Both the position numbers and the translations under genes were made by a program. Under the pieces are notes generated by a model, which did no database searches, was not told the origin of the DNA, and saw only the letters and a program-made list of their open reading frames with translations. Below are positions 23,773 through 31,689 of a stretch of 37,264 bases of DNA, one piece after another. Numbering within the stretch: the stretch's first letter is position 1; each line of letters starts with the position of its first letter. This DNA comes from Nocardia cyriacigeorgica (lineage in GTDB: Bacteria; Actinomycetota; Actinomycetes; Mycobacteriales; Mycobacteriaceae). The stretch spans positions 1 through 37,264 of the forward strand of contig NZ_JARWNX010000055.1 of assembly GCF_029868385.1 (NCBI RefSeq), in the 5' to 3' direction.

Positions 23773-25434
23773 TCACATGCGCTCCGGTGCGGAGACGCCG
23801 AGCAGGGCCAGACCGTTGGCCAGCACCTGCTTGGTGGCGTTCACCAGCGCGAGGCGGGCGACATTGGTCGGTGAGACCGGTTCGTCGCCGAGCGGCAGCA
23901 CGCGCAGGGACTTGTTGGTCTGGAACGGGTGGTAGGCCCCGGCCAGTTCCTCCAGGTAGCGGGCGATCCGATGCGGTTCCCGCAGGCTCGCGGCACTGGC
24001 GACGACGCGGGGGAATTCGCCGATGGTGCGGATGAGCGCACCCTCCTCCTCGGCGGTGAGCAGCGCGAAGTCCGGTTCGACGGTGCCGTACTCCGGGAAT
24101 TCGGCGGCATTGCGGCCGATGGAGGCGGCCCGCGCGTGGGCGTACTGCACGTAGTAGACCGGGTTGACGCTGTCCTGTTTGGTCCACAGATCCAGGTCGA
24201 TGTCCAGGCTCGAATTCACCGAGCTGCGCACCAGCGAGTAGCGCGCGGCATCCACGCCGATGGCCTCGACCAGATCGTCGAGGGTGACGACGGTGCCCGC
24301 CCGCTTGCTCATCCGCACCGCGACGCCATCGCGCAGCAGGTTCACCATCTGGCCGATCAGCACTTCCACGGTGGCCGGATCGTCGCCGAACGCGGCGGCG
24401 GCGGCCTTCAACCGGCCGATATAGCCGTGGTGGTCGGCGCCGAGCATGTAGATGCACAGGTCGAAGCCGCGGGCCCGCTTGTTCTGGAAGTAGGCGATGT
24501 CACCGGCGATATAGGCGGCGTTGCCATCGCTCTTGATGACGACGCGGTCCTGATCGTCGCCGTACTCGGAGCTGGCGATCCACCAGGCGCCGTCCTTCTC
24601 GTACAGGTCGCCGGAGTTCTTCAGGGTGTTCACCGCTTCCTCGACCGCACCGGAGGCGAACAGCGAACTCTCGTTGAAGTACACGTCGAAGTCGGTGCCG
24701 AAATCGTGCAGCGTCTTCTTGATGTGGGCGAACATCAGCTCGACGCCCTCGGCGCGGAAGCGCTCCAGCCGGGCCGACGGCTCGATGTCGAGCACACCGG
24801 GATGCTCGGCGACGATCTTGTCCGCGATCTCAGCGATGTAGGCGCCCGCGTAGCCCTTCTCCGGGGTCGGGGCGCCGGTTGCGGCGGCGACCAGGGATTC
24901 GGCGAAGCGGTCGATCTGCGCGCCGTGATCGTTGAAGTAGTATTCGCGCACCACATGGGCGCCCTGTGCGTCCAGGATGCGGCCGAGCGCGTCACCGACA
25001 GCCGCCCAGCGGGTGCCACCCAGGTGCACCGGGCCGGTGGGATTGGCGGAGACGAACTCGAGGTTGATCTTGGTGCCCGCGAGAGCGTCGGCGGTGCCGT
25101 ACCGGGCGCCCGCCGCGCGCACCTGCTCGAGGATGGCGCCCTGCGCGGAGGCGGCGAGCCGGATGTTCAGGAAGCCGGGGCCGGCGACCTCGGCCGCGGC
25201 GACGGCGTCGGTGGCATCGAGCGCCTCGGCCAGCCAGGTGGCCAGTTCACGCGGATTGGTTCCGGCCTTCTTCGCGACACGCATGGCCAGATTCGTGGCA
25301 TAGTCGCCGTGTTCCGGATTGCGGGGACGCTCCACCGTGACCTCATCGGGCAGGACCGCCGGGTCCAGTCCACGTTCGACGAGCACCTTCGCCGCGGTCG
25401 CGTGAAGGAGATCTGCAAGGTCAGCTGGAGTCAC
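23773..25434 (-). CDS. argS: Arginyl-tRNA synthetase
   Basis: ArgS charges tRNA-Arg. The 553-residue class I synthetase has an N-terminal additional domain (about 1-110), the HIGH-type motif HLGG (137-140) in NPTGPVHLGGTRWAAVGDAL, the KMSKS-type loop RMSKRAGTVV, and the C-terminal anticodon-binding DALR domain with RYLEELAGAYHPF. The GTG start at 25434 opens the cluster argS-lysA-hom-thrC-thrB. By coincidence its substrate tRNA-Arg(CCG) is encoded 2.1 kb away on the other strand. Confidence 0.97.
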   Translation of the reverse strand: MTPADLADLLHATAAKVLVERGLDPAVLPDEVTVERPRNPEHGDYATNLAMRVAKKAGTNPRELATWLAEALDATDAVAAAEVAGPGFLNIRLAASAQGAILEQVRAAGARYGTADALAGTKINLEFVSANPTGPVHLGGTRWAAVGDALGRILDAQGAHVVREYYFNDHGAQIDRFAESLVAAATGAPTPEKGYAGAYIAEIADKIVAEHPGVLDIEPSARLERFRAEGVELMFAHIKKTLHDFGTDFDVYFNESSLFASGAVEEAVNTLKNSGDLYEKDGAWWIASSEYGDDQDRVVIKSDGNAAYIAGDIAYFQNKRARGFDLCIYMLGADHHGYIGRLKAAAAAFGDDPATVEVLIGQMVNLLRDGVAVRMSKRAGTVVTLDDLVEAIGVDAARYSLVRSSVNSSLDIDLDLWTKQDSVNPVYYVQYAHARAASIGRNAAEFPEYGTVEPDFALLTAEEEGALIRTIGEFPRVVASAASLREPHRIARYLEELAGAYHPFQTNKSLRVLPLGDEPVSPTNVARLALVNATKQVLANGLALLGVSAPERM

Positions 25435-25551
25435 GAGTCTCTATCCTATGGTCTGGGCAGGTGTGCACCACGAGTGGGCACCAGGTGTTCGCGCTCACGC
25501 GGGCACCGCGCGAGAAGGACCGTCCACCACGTCGAAAGAGCACGATCAGCG

Positions 25552-26598
25552 ATGCCGAGCAAGACCAGCGCCAAATCGGCCAAGGCCGTCAAGGCCGCCG
25601 GAAAGGCGGGGCCCGGCCGTAACAAGGGCAGCGGTAAGGGTAAAGGTACACGTCAGCGCCAGATTCCGTGGCTGGCCATCGGTGCGGGCGCGGTGATCGT
25701 CGCGCTCATCGGCGCACTGGCCTACAGCCTGGTGCCGAAGTACCAGGAGGCGGCGGAACTGGAGAGATTCACTCCGAGCGCCGACAACCAGGACCCTTCG
25801 CTCGGTATCGAGGGTGTGGTGAAGAAGGAGTACCCCGCCGGTCTGCACATCGGTCCCGACCAGCGGGTGGCCTACGACCAGACCCCGCCGTTCGGCGGAC
25901 CGCACGACAGTTCATGGGCCACCTGCACCGGCGTCGTCTACGACAAGCCGATCCGGGTGGAGAATGCGGTGCACTCCCTCGAACACGGTGCGGTCTGGAT
26001 CACCTACAACCCGGACAAGGTCGATGCGTCGGGTGTCGAGACGCTCGCCGGCAAGGTCAGGGGTGAGCAGTACACGATGATGTCGCCCTATCCGGGGCAG
26101 CCGTCGGCGGTTTCCATGCAATCGTGGGGCCATCAACTCGCGCTCGACAGCGCCGACGACAAGCGGGTCGGCCAGTTCATCACCGCGCTGCGGCTGAACT
26201 CCTACGCCTACCCCGAGATCGGCGCGGACTGCTCGACGATCGTGTTCGACACCGAGAACCCGCCGCCGTTCGACCCCACTCCCCCCGGTCCCGACGCGGT
26301 GCCGATGGACGGCGGCGGCATCACACCGGATCCGACCGAACTCGGCGGTATGCCGGGTGGGCTGCCCGGTGTTCCCGGCGTTCCCGGTATCCCCGGTATG
26401 CCGGGTGGCGCGCCGCTGCCCGGCGGTGCTGTGCCGGGTGGTGCGGTGCCTGGTGGAGCCGTGCCCGGTGGTGCGGTGCCGGGAGCCGTTCCCGGTGAAG
26501 CTGTACCCGGCGGAGCCGTACCTGGCGGCGCGGTTCCCGGCGGAGCGCCGGAGCCCGGTAGCGCCCCGGTTCCGCCCGCTGCTGGCTCGGGTCAGTAG
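25552..26598 (+). CDS. DUF3105 membrane-anchored protein with PGGAV repeat tail
   Basis: This 348-residue protein has a basic N-terminus rich in K, G and A (1-38), one transmembrane helix (about 39-61), and an extracytoplasmic DUF3105 domain with the HSLEHGAVWITY motif (141-152) and two cysteines (125, 227). The tail (about 264-330) repeats PGG(A/V)VPGG. The histidines of HSLEHG suggest metal binding, but the family function is unknown. The ATG at 25552 is supported by GAAAGAG 12 bases upstream and by the position of the membrane helix; the frame extends far upstream only as noncoding antisense of argS. Its stop codon directly abuts the ATG of the DUF305 gene, so the two are probably co-translated. 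Confidence 0.88.
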   Translation: MPSKTSAKSAKAVKAAGKAGPGRNKGSGKGKGTRQRQIPWLAIGAGAVIVALIGALAYSLVPKYQEAAELERFTPSADNQDPSLGIEGVVKKEYPAGLHIGPDQRVAYDQTPPFGGPHDSSWATCTGVVYDKPIRVENAVHSLEHGAVWITYNPDKVDASGVETLAGKVRGEQYTMMSPYPGQPSAVSMQSWGHQLALDSADDKRVGQFITALRLNSYAYPEIGADCSTIVFDTENPPPFDPTPPGPDAVPMDGGGITPDPTELGGMPGGLPGVPGVPGIPGMPGGAPLPGGAVPGGAVPGGAVPGGAVPGAVPGEAVPGGAVPGGAVPGGAPEPGSAPVPPAAGSGQ

Positions 26599-27450
26599 AT
26601 GGGATCGGTAGACCGGCCGACGAACTCCGATGAGACCACCACCGCGGATTCGGAGCGCGCGCCGGAATCCGAGGTGAGCGCCGCGGACGATCACGACGCA
26701 GCGACACCCACCGACGACAGCACGAACTCCGGCGGAGCAGACGACACCGAACCTTCCGATGACGATTCGAGCTTCTCCGGGCAGGTGCGGCGGCAGCGGA
26801 CGGCGCTGCTCGTCCTCGGGGTCATCGGGGCGCTCGTGCTCGGTTTCGCCATCGGCGTACTGGCCCGGCTGCCGCTGGACCGCGACCCCGAACCGGCGCC
26901 GAACGCGGTCGACATCGGATTCGGTCAGGACATGTCGGCCCACCACGCGCAGGCGGTGGAGATGGCCGGTGTCGCCTTGATCCGATCCACCGATCAGGAT
27001 GTCCGGCGCCTGGCCTACGACATCCTCACCACCCAGCAGAATCAGGTCGGGCGGATGCAGGGGTGGTTGCAGCTGTGGGGTGAGCCCGCGCGTGGGGTCG
27101 ACGGCTATATGGGCTGGATGACCGAACACGGCGGCGGCCACGATCACACCGGCGCCACAGCCGACCACGGGATGGACGGCCCGGTGCGCGAGATGCCTGG
27201 TATGGCGAGTTCGCAGGACCTCACCGCACTGCGCCGAGCAGAGGGCCCCGCGCTGGATGTGCTGTTCCTGCAACTGATGCTGCGCCACCACCAGGGCGGG
27301 CTGCCGATGATCCAGTACGCCGAAACCTACGCCGAGACCACGGCGGTACGGACCTTGGCCAGCAATATGGACCAGACCCAGCAGGGCGAGTCGCGCCTGA
27401 TGACCGGCATGCTCGCCGCCCGCGGCGCCACCCCGCTGCCGCTGAACTGA
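26599..27450 (+). CDS. DUF305 membrane-anchored, histidine-rich protein
   Basis: This 283-residue protein has a long acidic cytoplasmic N-terminus (1-60), one transmembrane helix (about 68-90) and an exported DUF305 domain. The domain has the two hallmark HH pairs in DMSAHHAQAVEMA (115-116) and MLRHHQGGLPMIQYA (230-231). A linker rich in His and Met (EHGGGHDHTGATADHGMDG, about 176-194) points to metal, possibly copper, binding, as often suggested for DUF305 proteins. TAG-ATG juxtaposition with the preceding gene indicates an operon. A start further downstream nearer the membrane helix is possible. Confidence 0.88.
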   Translation: MGSVDRPTNSDETTTADSERAPESEVSAADDHDAATPTDDSTNSGGADDTEPSDDDSSFSGQVRRQRTALLVLGVIGALVLGFAIGVLARLPLDRDPEPAPNAVDIGFGQDMSAHHAQAVEMAGVALIRSTDQDVRRLAYDILTTQQNQVGRMQGWLQLWGEPARGVDGYMGWMTEHGGGHDHTGATADHGMDGPVREMPGMASSQDLTALRRAEGPALDVLFLQLMLRHHQGGLPMIQYAETYAETTAVRTLASNMDQTQQGESRLMTGMLAARGATPLPLN

Positions 27451-27457
27451 ACCACTT

Positions 27458-27486
27458 TTGGCCAACAGCCCCGGATGCGATACGCT
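27458..27486 (+). promoter_or_regulatory. tRNA-Arg promoter
   Basis: TTGGCC (27458-27463), a 17-base spacer and TACGCT (27481-27486) lie just past the DUF305 stop and would start transcription about 40 bases before the tRNA. The spacing is ideal and both hexamers fit actinobacterial housekeeping promoters. Confidence 0.6.
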
Positions 27487-27535
27487 TTCCCAGCCCGATC
27501 GGACGGCCCTCCCGGCCCCGACCGGCCCGATCCCC

Positions 27536-27608
27536 GCCCTCGTAGCTCAGGGGATAGAGCGTCTGCCTCCGGAGCAGAAGGCCGCAGGTTCGATTCCTGC
27601 CGAGGGCA
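27536..27608 (+). tRNA. tRNA-Arg (anticodon CCG)
   Basis: The 73-base cloverleaf has acceptor GCCCTCG/CGAGGGC (27536-27542 and 27601-27607), D-stem GCTC/GAGC, anticodon stem TCTGC/GCAGA with loop CTCCGGA (anticodon CCG at 27569-27571), T-stem GCAGG/CCTGC with loop TTCGATT, and discriminator A. CCA is not encoded. It reads CGG arginine codons. The integrase gene of the adjacent element lies 62 bases past its 3' end, so this tRNA is the probable integration target. Confidence 0.97.
27569..27608 (+). other. Probable attL within the 3' half of tRNA-Arg
   Basis: Tyrosine integrases of pSAM2-type elements recombine in a 40-60 bp segment from the anticodon loop to the 3' end of a tRNA, and the element restores that half. 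The integrase-proximal end here abuts the tRNA. The partner copy (attR) was not found by eye on either strand up to 37264, so the core limits are inferred and the other end lies outside the window. Confidence 0.55.
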
Positions 27609-27615
27609 CACATGC

Positions 27616-27657
27616 GAAAGGCCCCCGTACCAGCGCTTCAGCTGGCGGGGGCCTTTC
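27616..27657 (+). terminator. Bidirectional terminator between tRNA-Arg and int
   Basis: GAAAGGCCCCCG (27616-27627) pairs with CGGGGGCCTTTC (27646-27657), and CCAGC/GCTGG extends the stem. On the plus strand the stem ends in CCTTTCT; on the minus strand the descending arm ends in GCCTTTCGC. It can end both the tRNA transcript and the long element operon whose last gene, int, stops 13 bases away. Confidence 0.75.
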
Positions 27658-27669
27658 TCGTCAGTGCGA

Positions 27670-28869
27670 TCAGCTGGCGTCGATGACACGAGATGACACA
27701 ACCTCACCCAAAGTGCGAGCGGCGTCCCGCAGCGCCTCGTCCTGCGAGTGCGTGTAGATCCGGGCTGTGACACTGGCATCCGCGTGCCCGAGCCATGCCG
27801 CGATAACGGCCATTGGGACCTTCCGGAGGTGCATTGTCGTGCCGCAGGTGTGGCGAGCATCGTGCAGCCGGATATGACGCAGCCCCGCCCGCTTGACCGC
27901 CTTCCCCCACCGGTGCGTGATCGTGTCCGGGTGATACGGGGTGCCGTCGTCGTTGCACGCCACGTAGTCGCCGTCCTGGTACGCCTCCCCGAGTTGCAGC
28001 TTGTCCGCTGCTTGCCGACGACGAGCCCGTCGCAGTACGTCCACCATCTCGTCATCCATCGGCAGAGTCCGTTCCGACGCTTCGGTCTTGGGGTCGTCCT
28101 CCACTGCCTTGCCGTCCGCAGCAGCCCGACCGATGTGCACAGTCAGCGTCTTGGCCTTGAAGTCCACACCCGACCACCGCAACCCGCCGAGTTCGCCCCG
28201 CCGCAGGCCACACAGCGCCAGGAACCACAGGTGCCCGTCACGGTCGCCGTCGAGGCTGACAAGGAAGGTTTGGACCTCGGCCGCAGTGTAAGTCTTGGGC
28301 TTGCGCTTTCGGCCTGACTTCGGCTTGATCGACTCGGCCACGTTATGCGGGACCAGTTTCCGATCCTTGGCGTAGTCCAGAACCATTGCAGTTGTCTCGA
28401 CCGTGCGCTTGAGCGAGCGAGCAGCCCACGGGCGTCTGACATTCCCTTTCGCCGTCGTGGTGCCTCCGGCCTTGAGCGCCGACACCAGATCGTCAAGGTG
28501 CTTGCGGGTGAGCTTCTGCACCGGCAGTTCGCCGTACTTCTCCCGAAGGGGCGCGAGGTTGTACTTGTACCCGGCGATTGTCGTCGGCCGTGCCCAATGC
28601 AGACTGCCGAACCAATCCGCGCAGACTTGCTCGACGGTTATGTCCTTGCGGGGCACGAATTCCCCGGCGGCAGCGCCAGCAAGGAACTTCACCAGAGCGT
28701 CGCGGGCTTCCTTCTCGGTGCGATACCGCCGCTTGACCTGGTGCCGCTTGCCGGTCTCAGGGTTGATGCCAGCATCCGCCCGAACCTCGTACCGCACCAC
28801 CGGATTGCCGGTCCCCCGCTCAGGAACCGTGATCTTGGTGATCTGCTGCGGCAGCTGTCGCCTGGTCAT
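27670..28869 (-). CDS. int: Tyrosine site-specific integrase
   Basis: Int catalyses integration into and, with Xis, excision from tRNA-Arg. The 399-residue protein has an arm-binding region (about 25-75), a SAM-like core-binding domain (about 78-180) and the catalytic domain. Catalytic residues are visible: Arg223 in LCGLRRGEL, a probable Lys261, His336 and Arg339 in LHDARH, His362 in LGHADASV, and the nucleophile Tyr372 in ARIYTHSQ. The gene is last in the element operon and its ATG overlaps the xis stop by ATGA. It looks intact. Confidence 0.96.
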   Translation of the reverse strand: MTRRQLPQQITKITVPERGTGNPVVRYEVRADAGINPETGKRHQVKRRYRTEKEARDALVKFLAGAAAGEFVPRKDITVEQVCADWFGSLHWARPTTIAGYKYNLAPLREKYGELPVQKLTRKHLDDLVSALKAGGTTTAKGNVRRPWAARSLKRTVETTAMVLDYAKDRKLVPHNVAESIKPKSGRKRKPKTYTAAEVQTFLVSLDGDRDGHLWFLALCGLRRGELGGLRWSGVDFKAKTLTVHIGRAAADGKAVEDDPKTEASERTLPMDDEMVDVLRRARRRQAADKLQLGEAYQDGDYVACNDDGTPYHPDTITHRWGKAVKRAGLRHIRLHDARHTCGTTMHLRKVPMAVIAAWLGHADASVTARIYTHSQDEALRDAARTLGEVVSSRVIDAS

Positions 28870-29045
28870 GCCGCCGACGCCTGGTCAAGACCCGCGATGT
28901 AGTCAGCGATGGCCTGTTCGGTGACGAACCGGCGACGGCCGATCTTGACCGAGCGCAGTTCGCCCGACCCGATCAGTTCGTAGTACTTGCTGTGTCCGAT
29001 CGGGATGAGCTTCCGGACATCGGACTCGGTGAGCAATTTCGACAT
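28866..29045 (-). CDS. xis: Excisionase Xis (small HTH protein)
   Basis: This 59-residue protein begins MSKLLTESDVRKLIPIGHS and has a MerR-like helix-turn-helix of the excisionase (HTH_17) type, with KYYELIGSGELRSVKIGRR and a C-terminal IADYIAG segment. Such proteins bend DNA at att sites and direct the integrase to excise. The ATG at 29045 has AAGGGA seven bases before it, 13 bases after the rep stop, and the stop overlaps the int start by ATGA. The order rep-xis-int matches pSAM2. Confidence 0.92.
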   Translation of the reverse strand: MSKLLTESDVRKLIPIGHSKYYELIGSGELRSVKIGRRRFVTEQAIADYIAGLDQASAA

Positions 29046-29058
29046 GACGAGATCCCTT

Positions 29059-30738
29059 CTACGCTGCTGCTTGCTGGATTGCTGAAAGATCTGGTGCGCC
29101 CGGTGGGGCCGCGAGGCGTGCGCGGGTGTATTCGGCTCGCCAGCTGATGCGCTGGGAGATCGTGGCCATGATCAGGTGGTCACGCGGCGGCACGGCTTTG
29201 TCGCCGGGCTCGACCGGGGTGATGATCAGGTGGGAGCGGTCGGGCTTGACGATCCCGACAGCGGCGAGGGTTTGCCGAACGAATTCGGCGCGATCCTGCT
29301 TGTGGTCGGGCAGGGTCTTGTTCGACCAGCGACGCGAGACCAGCACCCGGCGACCAGGCAGGCCGAGGGTGTCGCGACGGTGGGCTTTGCTCTTGCACCG
29401 TCCGGGAATGGTCTTGCTGGTCGCACCCTTTGGAACGATGCCGTAGCGCAGCCAGACCCCGCAGCGGGGCGAGCATGGTGTCTTGCACAGCTCGTCGTGG
29501 AGGCGGTCGTAGTGGATCGCGGTCCGGGCCGATTCGGTGTCCAGAACCTCGCTGATCGACTTGGTCAGGTATTTGGTGACGTAGCCGATTGCGCGGTCGG
29601 CTTTGGGGCCGGGGATGTAGCCCTTCATGTGGCCGGGGTCCATGCGCTCGCCGAACCGGATCACGTAGGCGGGCTCGAGGTCATCGACCGAATCCATCAC
29701 ATCGAGGGCCTCATCCCATCCGGTCAGCGGAGTGCCCGTGTCTGGGTCGAGGAAAGTGCCGGCCTTTTCGTCCCAGAACGGCATCCGGTCGGTATAGACC
29801 TCGCGGTCGTGGTGGGGCCACCACACCTGGTGGTAGGTCGCCGCGGTGACCTGGCGGAGGATGTCGCGGGAGATCGCCGAGCGCAACAGGATGTGCAGGT
29901 GCGGCGCGCCGCGTTTCTGCGGTTCGACGGTGGCGAAGTACTGCACCTCGTAGCCGAGGACGCGGCGAAGGTTCTGCATCCACCGGTCGAACAGCGACGA
30001 GAAATGCACGATGTCGCGGGCAGCACGCGGATAGTCGTACTCATCGGCGCGACGCGGAGAACCATCCGAGCAGGTCTTGCCGTCCTTGTCGGTGGCACCG
30101 TCGGGGTTGATCGCCCCGTAGGAGGGCATGGTCAGGGTGACCATCATCGACGATCGGTAGCCGCCGATGATCTTGCCGACCGTGGTCTTGGAGACCTTGA
30201 GGCGCGGCAGGTTCGGCGCGTCCTGACGGCGACGAGTGGAGCGCTTGCGGCGGTCGGTGGGCTTCTTGTCGAAGTCCGGTAGACGTCCCCGGAAGCCGGA
30301 TTCGCGGAGCTCCACGTCGAGGGATGCGACGACGTCCCGGATTCCGGCCATGGCCTCGCGGTCGCCGTTGTCGGCGGCCTCGAGGTATTGGGCGAACATA
30401 TCCGCGCGGGCCGCGATCAGGCCCTTTTGCTGGTAGGTGGGCTCGTTGCATTCGTGGACAGGCTCACTGTCGAGGTGCCAGCCTTCGCGGCATTGGGTCA
30501 TCCGCAGGTAGCGGGCCTGAGCGGCACAGGCCGGGCACACCGATTCGATGGTCGATTTGCACGGAGTCCCGATGTAGTTGACCTGCAACGTTTTCGGGTC
30601 CTCCGCACGCATCGGCACAGGCCGACGGCACACCTTCTCCTCATCGGCCAACGCAGTGGCGACGGCCCGGAAATCGGGGAGTGCGCGACGCTCAGCGGCA
30701 GTCTGGCGGGTCGGGGTCGCGGCCTGTGAGGTGTCCAT
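29059..30738 (-). CDS. repSA: RepSA-like rolling-circle replication initiator
   Basis: The 559-residue protein should nick the element's double-strand origin and start rolling-circle replication after excision. It has an N-terminal cysteine cluster (C60, C68, C71, C83), a TLT motif (201-203) and the metal-binding HUH motif HLH (280-282) in RGAPHLHILLR. A catalytic tyrosine motif GYVTKYLTKS (Y386, Y390) follows, and a second Cys cluster lies near CKTPCSPRCGVWLRYG. The start is the ATG at 30738, which overlaps the preceding stop by one base (TGATG); the longer frame upstream is not coding. In pSAM2 the homologous gene is activated by Pra. Confidence 0.9.
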   Translation of the reverse strand: MDTSQAATPTRQTAAERRALPDFRAVATALADEEKVCRRPVPMRAEDPKTLQVNYIGTPCKSTIESVCPACAAQARYLRMTQCREGWHLDSEPVHECNEPTYQQKGLIAARADMFAQYLEAADNGDREAMAGIRDVVASLDVELRESGFRGRLPDFDKKPTDRRKRSTRRRQDAPNLPRLKVSKTTVGKIIGGYRSSMMVTLTMPSYGAINPDGATDKDGKTCSDGSPRRADEYDYPRAARDIVHFSSLFDRWMQNLRRVLGYEVQYFATVEPQKRGAPHLHILLRSAISRDILRQVTAATYHQVWWPHHDREVYTDRMPFWDEKAGTFLDPDTGTPLTGWDEALDVMDSVDDLEPAYVIRFGERMDPGHMKGYIPGPKADRAIGYVTKYLTKSISEVLDTESARTAIHYDRLHDELCKTPCSPRCGVWLRYGIVPKGATSKTIPGRCKSKAHRRDTLGLPGRRVLVSRRWSNKTLPDHKQDRAEFVRQTLAAVGIVKPDRSHLIITPVEPGDKAVPPRDHLIMATISQRISWRAEYTRARLAAPPGAPDLSAIQQAAA

Positions 30739-31370
30739 CAAGCAGCCTCCTTCTTCGTCCAGTGATCGACACGAGGCAGAACCACGGTCTCGGCGAGGGC
30801 ATCGGAACGGCGGAAAGTCAGTTCGTAGACACCGCGACCGAGCAGGTCGGCGTGGCAGTCGAGGGCGCCGAAGGCGTGGCAGAGGTGGGAGGTGCGGTTG
30901 TCGTAGTCGGCGGGGCATTGGCCGTCGAGCATCCGCACCCGGACTCGGTCGGAGTGCTCACCGATGGCCACGGACAGAAGTCGCGGTATCCGGGTGGCGT
31001 CGCCGTCGATGATGGCGAGGCCGCAGGCGGTGAGTTTGCGGTTCCAGCGCACTCGATAGCGCCACCAGGCGAGGAATCGGGTTCGGGCACGCCGGGTTAC
31101 CCATCGCTCGAACATCTCTGGTCTCCGCAGTCGCCAGAGCATGATCCCCGCTCCGGATATCCCGGCGACCCCGATCCCGAACGGCCAGCCCCACAGCACA
31201 CCGGCCGCGATGGCGGCGGCGATCGGCAGCGAGATCATGGGGAACAGCAGCGCCCAATGGACCGCGATAGCGGCACCGGCGACGGCGTACATGAGCGCGT
31301 ACATGACGGCGGTGAAAATCTCGCTCGCCGGGTCGGCATCACGGACGATCTTGACCTTGGTGACAGTCAT
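30738..31370 (-). CDS. AICE transfer-associated membrane protein
   Basis: This 210-residue protein has three hydrophobic segments (about 18-38, 40-58, 62-80), a basic patch (RRARTRFLAWWRYRVRWNRK), and a soluble C-terminal domain with VRVRMLDGQCPADYDNRTSHLCHAFGALDC. The domain resembles the segment between membrane helices and motor in long FtsK/Tra proteins of actinobacterial plasmids. Since the motor is encoded separately at 31994-33307, this may be a split-off membrane part or a paralogous spread protein. The start has GGAAGGA ten bases upstream. It is coupled to rep (TGATG) and overlaps the preceding micro-ORF (ATGA). Confidence 0.75.
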   Translation of the reverse strand: MTVTKVKIVRDADPASEIFTAVMYALMYAVAGAAIAVHWALLFPMISLPIAAAIAAGVLWGWPFGIGVAGISGAGIMLWRLRRPEMFERWVTRRARTRFLAWWRYRVRWNRKLTACGLAIIDGDATRIPRLLSVAIGEHSDRVRVRMLDGQCPADYDNRTSHLCHAFGALDCHADLLGRGVYELTFRRSDALAETVVLPRVDHWTKKEAA

Positions 31371-31522
31371 GACTTGGGGGTCCTTCCGGGAAGGTCGAAC
31401 AGTGCGAGCTGTTGGGGTTCGCTGGTCTTGCGGGGTGCCTTGCGGCGGCGGTGACGGGCGGCAGCGTCGGCCAGGAGCTGATCCACCCGCCGATCCGGTG
31501 GCTTGTCCTGCGGGGTGGTCAT
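31367..31522 (-). CDS. 51-residue basic protein with a beta-clamp-binding motif (QLALF)
   Basis: This short gene starts at the ATG at 31522, overlapping the preceding stop by ATGA, and its TGA overlaps the next start in the same way, which strongly supports translation. The protein is basic in the middle (RHRRRKAPRK) and carries Gln38-Leu-Ala-Leu-Phe42, an exact match to the bacterial sliding-clamp-binding pentapeptide QLxLF. I recognise no family. The motif and the nearness to rep suggest it could link the element's replication to DnaN and polymerase III; this is inference. Confidence 0.75.
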   Translation of the reverse strand: MTTPQDKPPDRRVDQLLADAAARHRRRKAPRKTSEPQQLALFDLPGRTPKS

Positions 31523-31689
31523 GCCGCCCATCCGTCCAAATCGGTGTCCCAGCCGGGAGCCGAACCGGTCTCGGCGAGCAGGTTGATAGCGACGGCGACA
31601 GGGTCGAGGCCACCGCGTTCGAGCTGGCAGCGGCGACGCGACCGGATATCGGTGACGGCGTCAATGTTGTCGCGAATGATCTTGTTCAT
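31519..31689 (-). CDS. Unrecognised 56-residue protein
   Basis: The frame MNKIIRDNIDAVTDIRSRRR...DLDGWAA starts at the ATG at 31689 and shares ATGA overlaps with both neighbours, so it is very probably translated. It is a small soluble protein with an amphipathic N-terminal helix containing a basic patch (RSRRR) and an acidic C-terminus. No family is recognised. The upstream extension of the frame to 31824 belongs to the zinc-ribbon gene in another frame. Confidence 0.65.
   Translation of the reverse strand: MNKIIRDNIDAVTDIRSRRRCQLERGGLDPVAVAINLLAETGSAPGWDTDLDGWAA

Noticed and set aside
30738..31664. A longer 308-residue version of the membrane protein
   Set aside because: The upstream extension overlaps the two micro-ORFs, which are supported by ATGA junctions; the ATG at 31370 has a good ribosome binding site.
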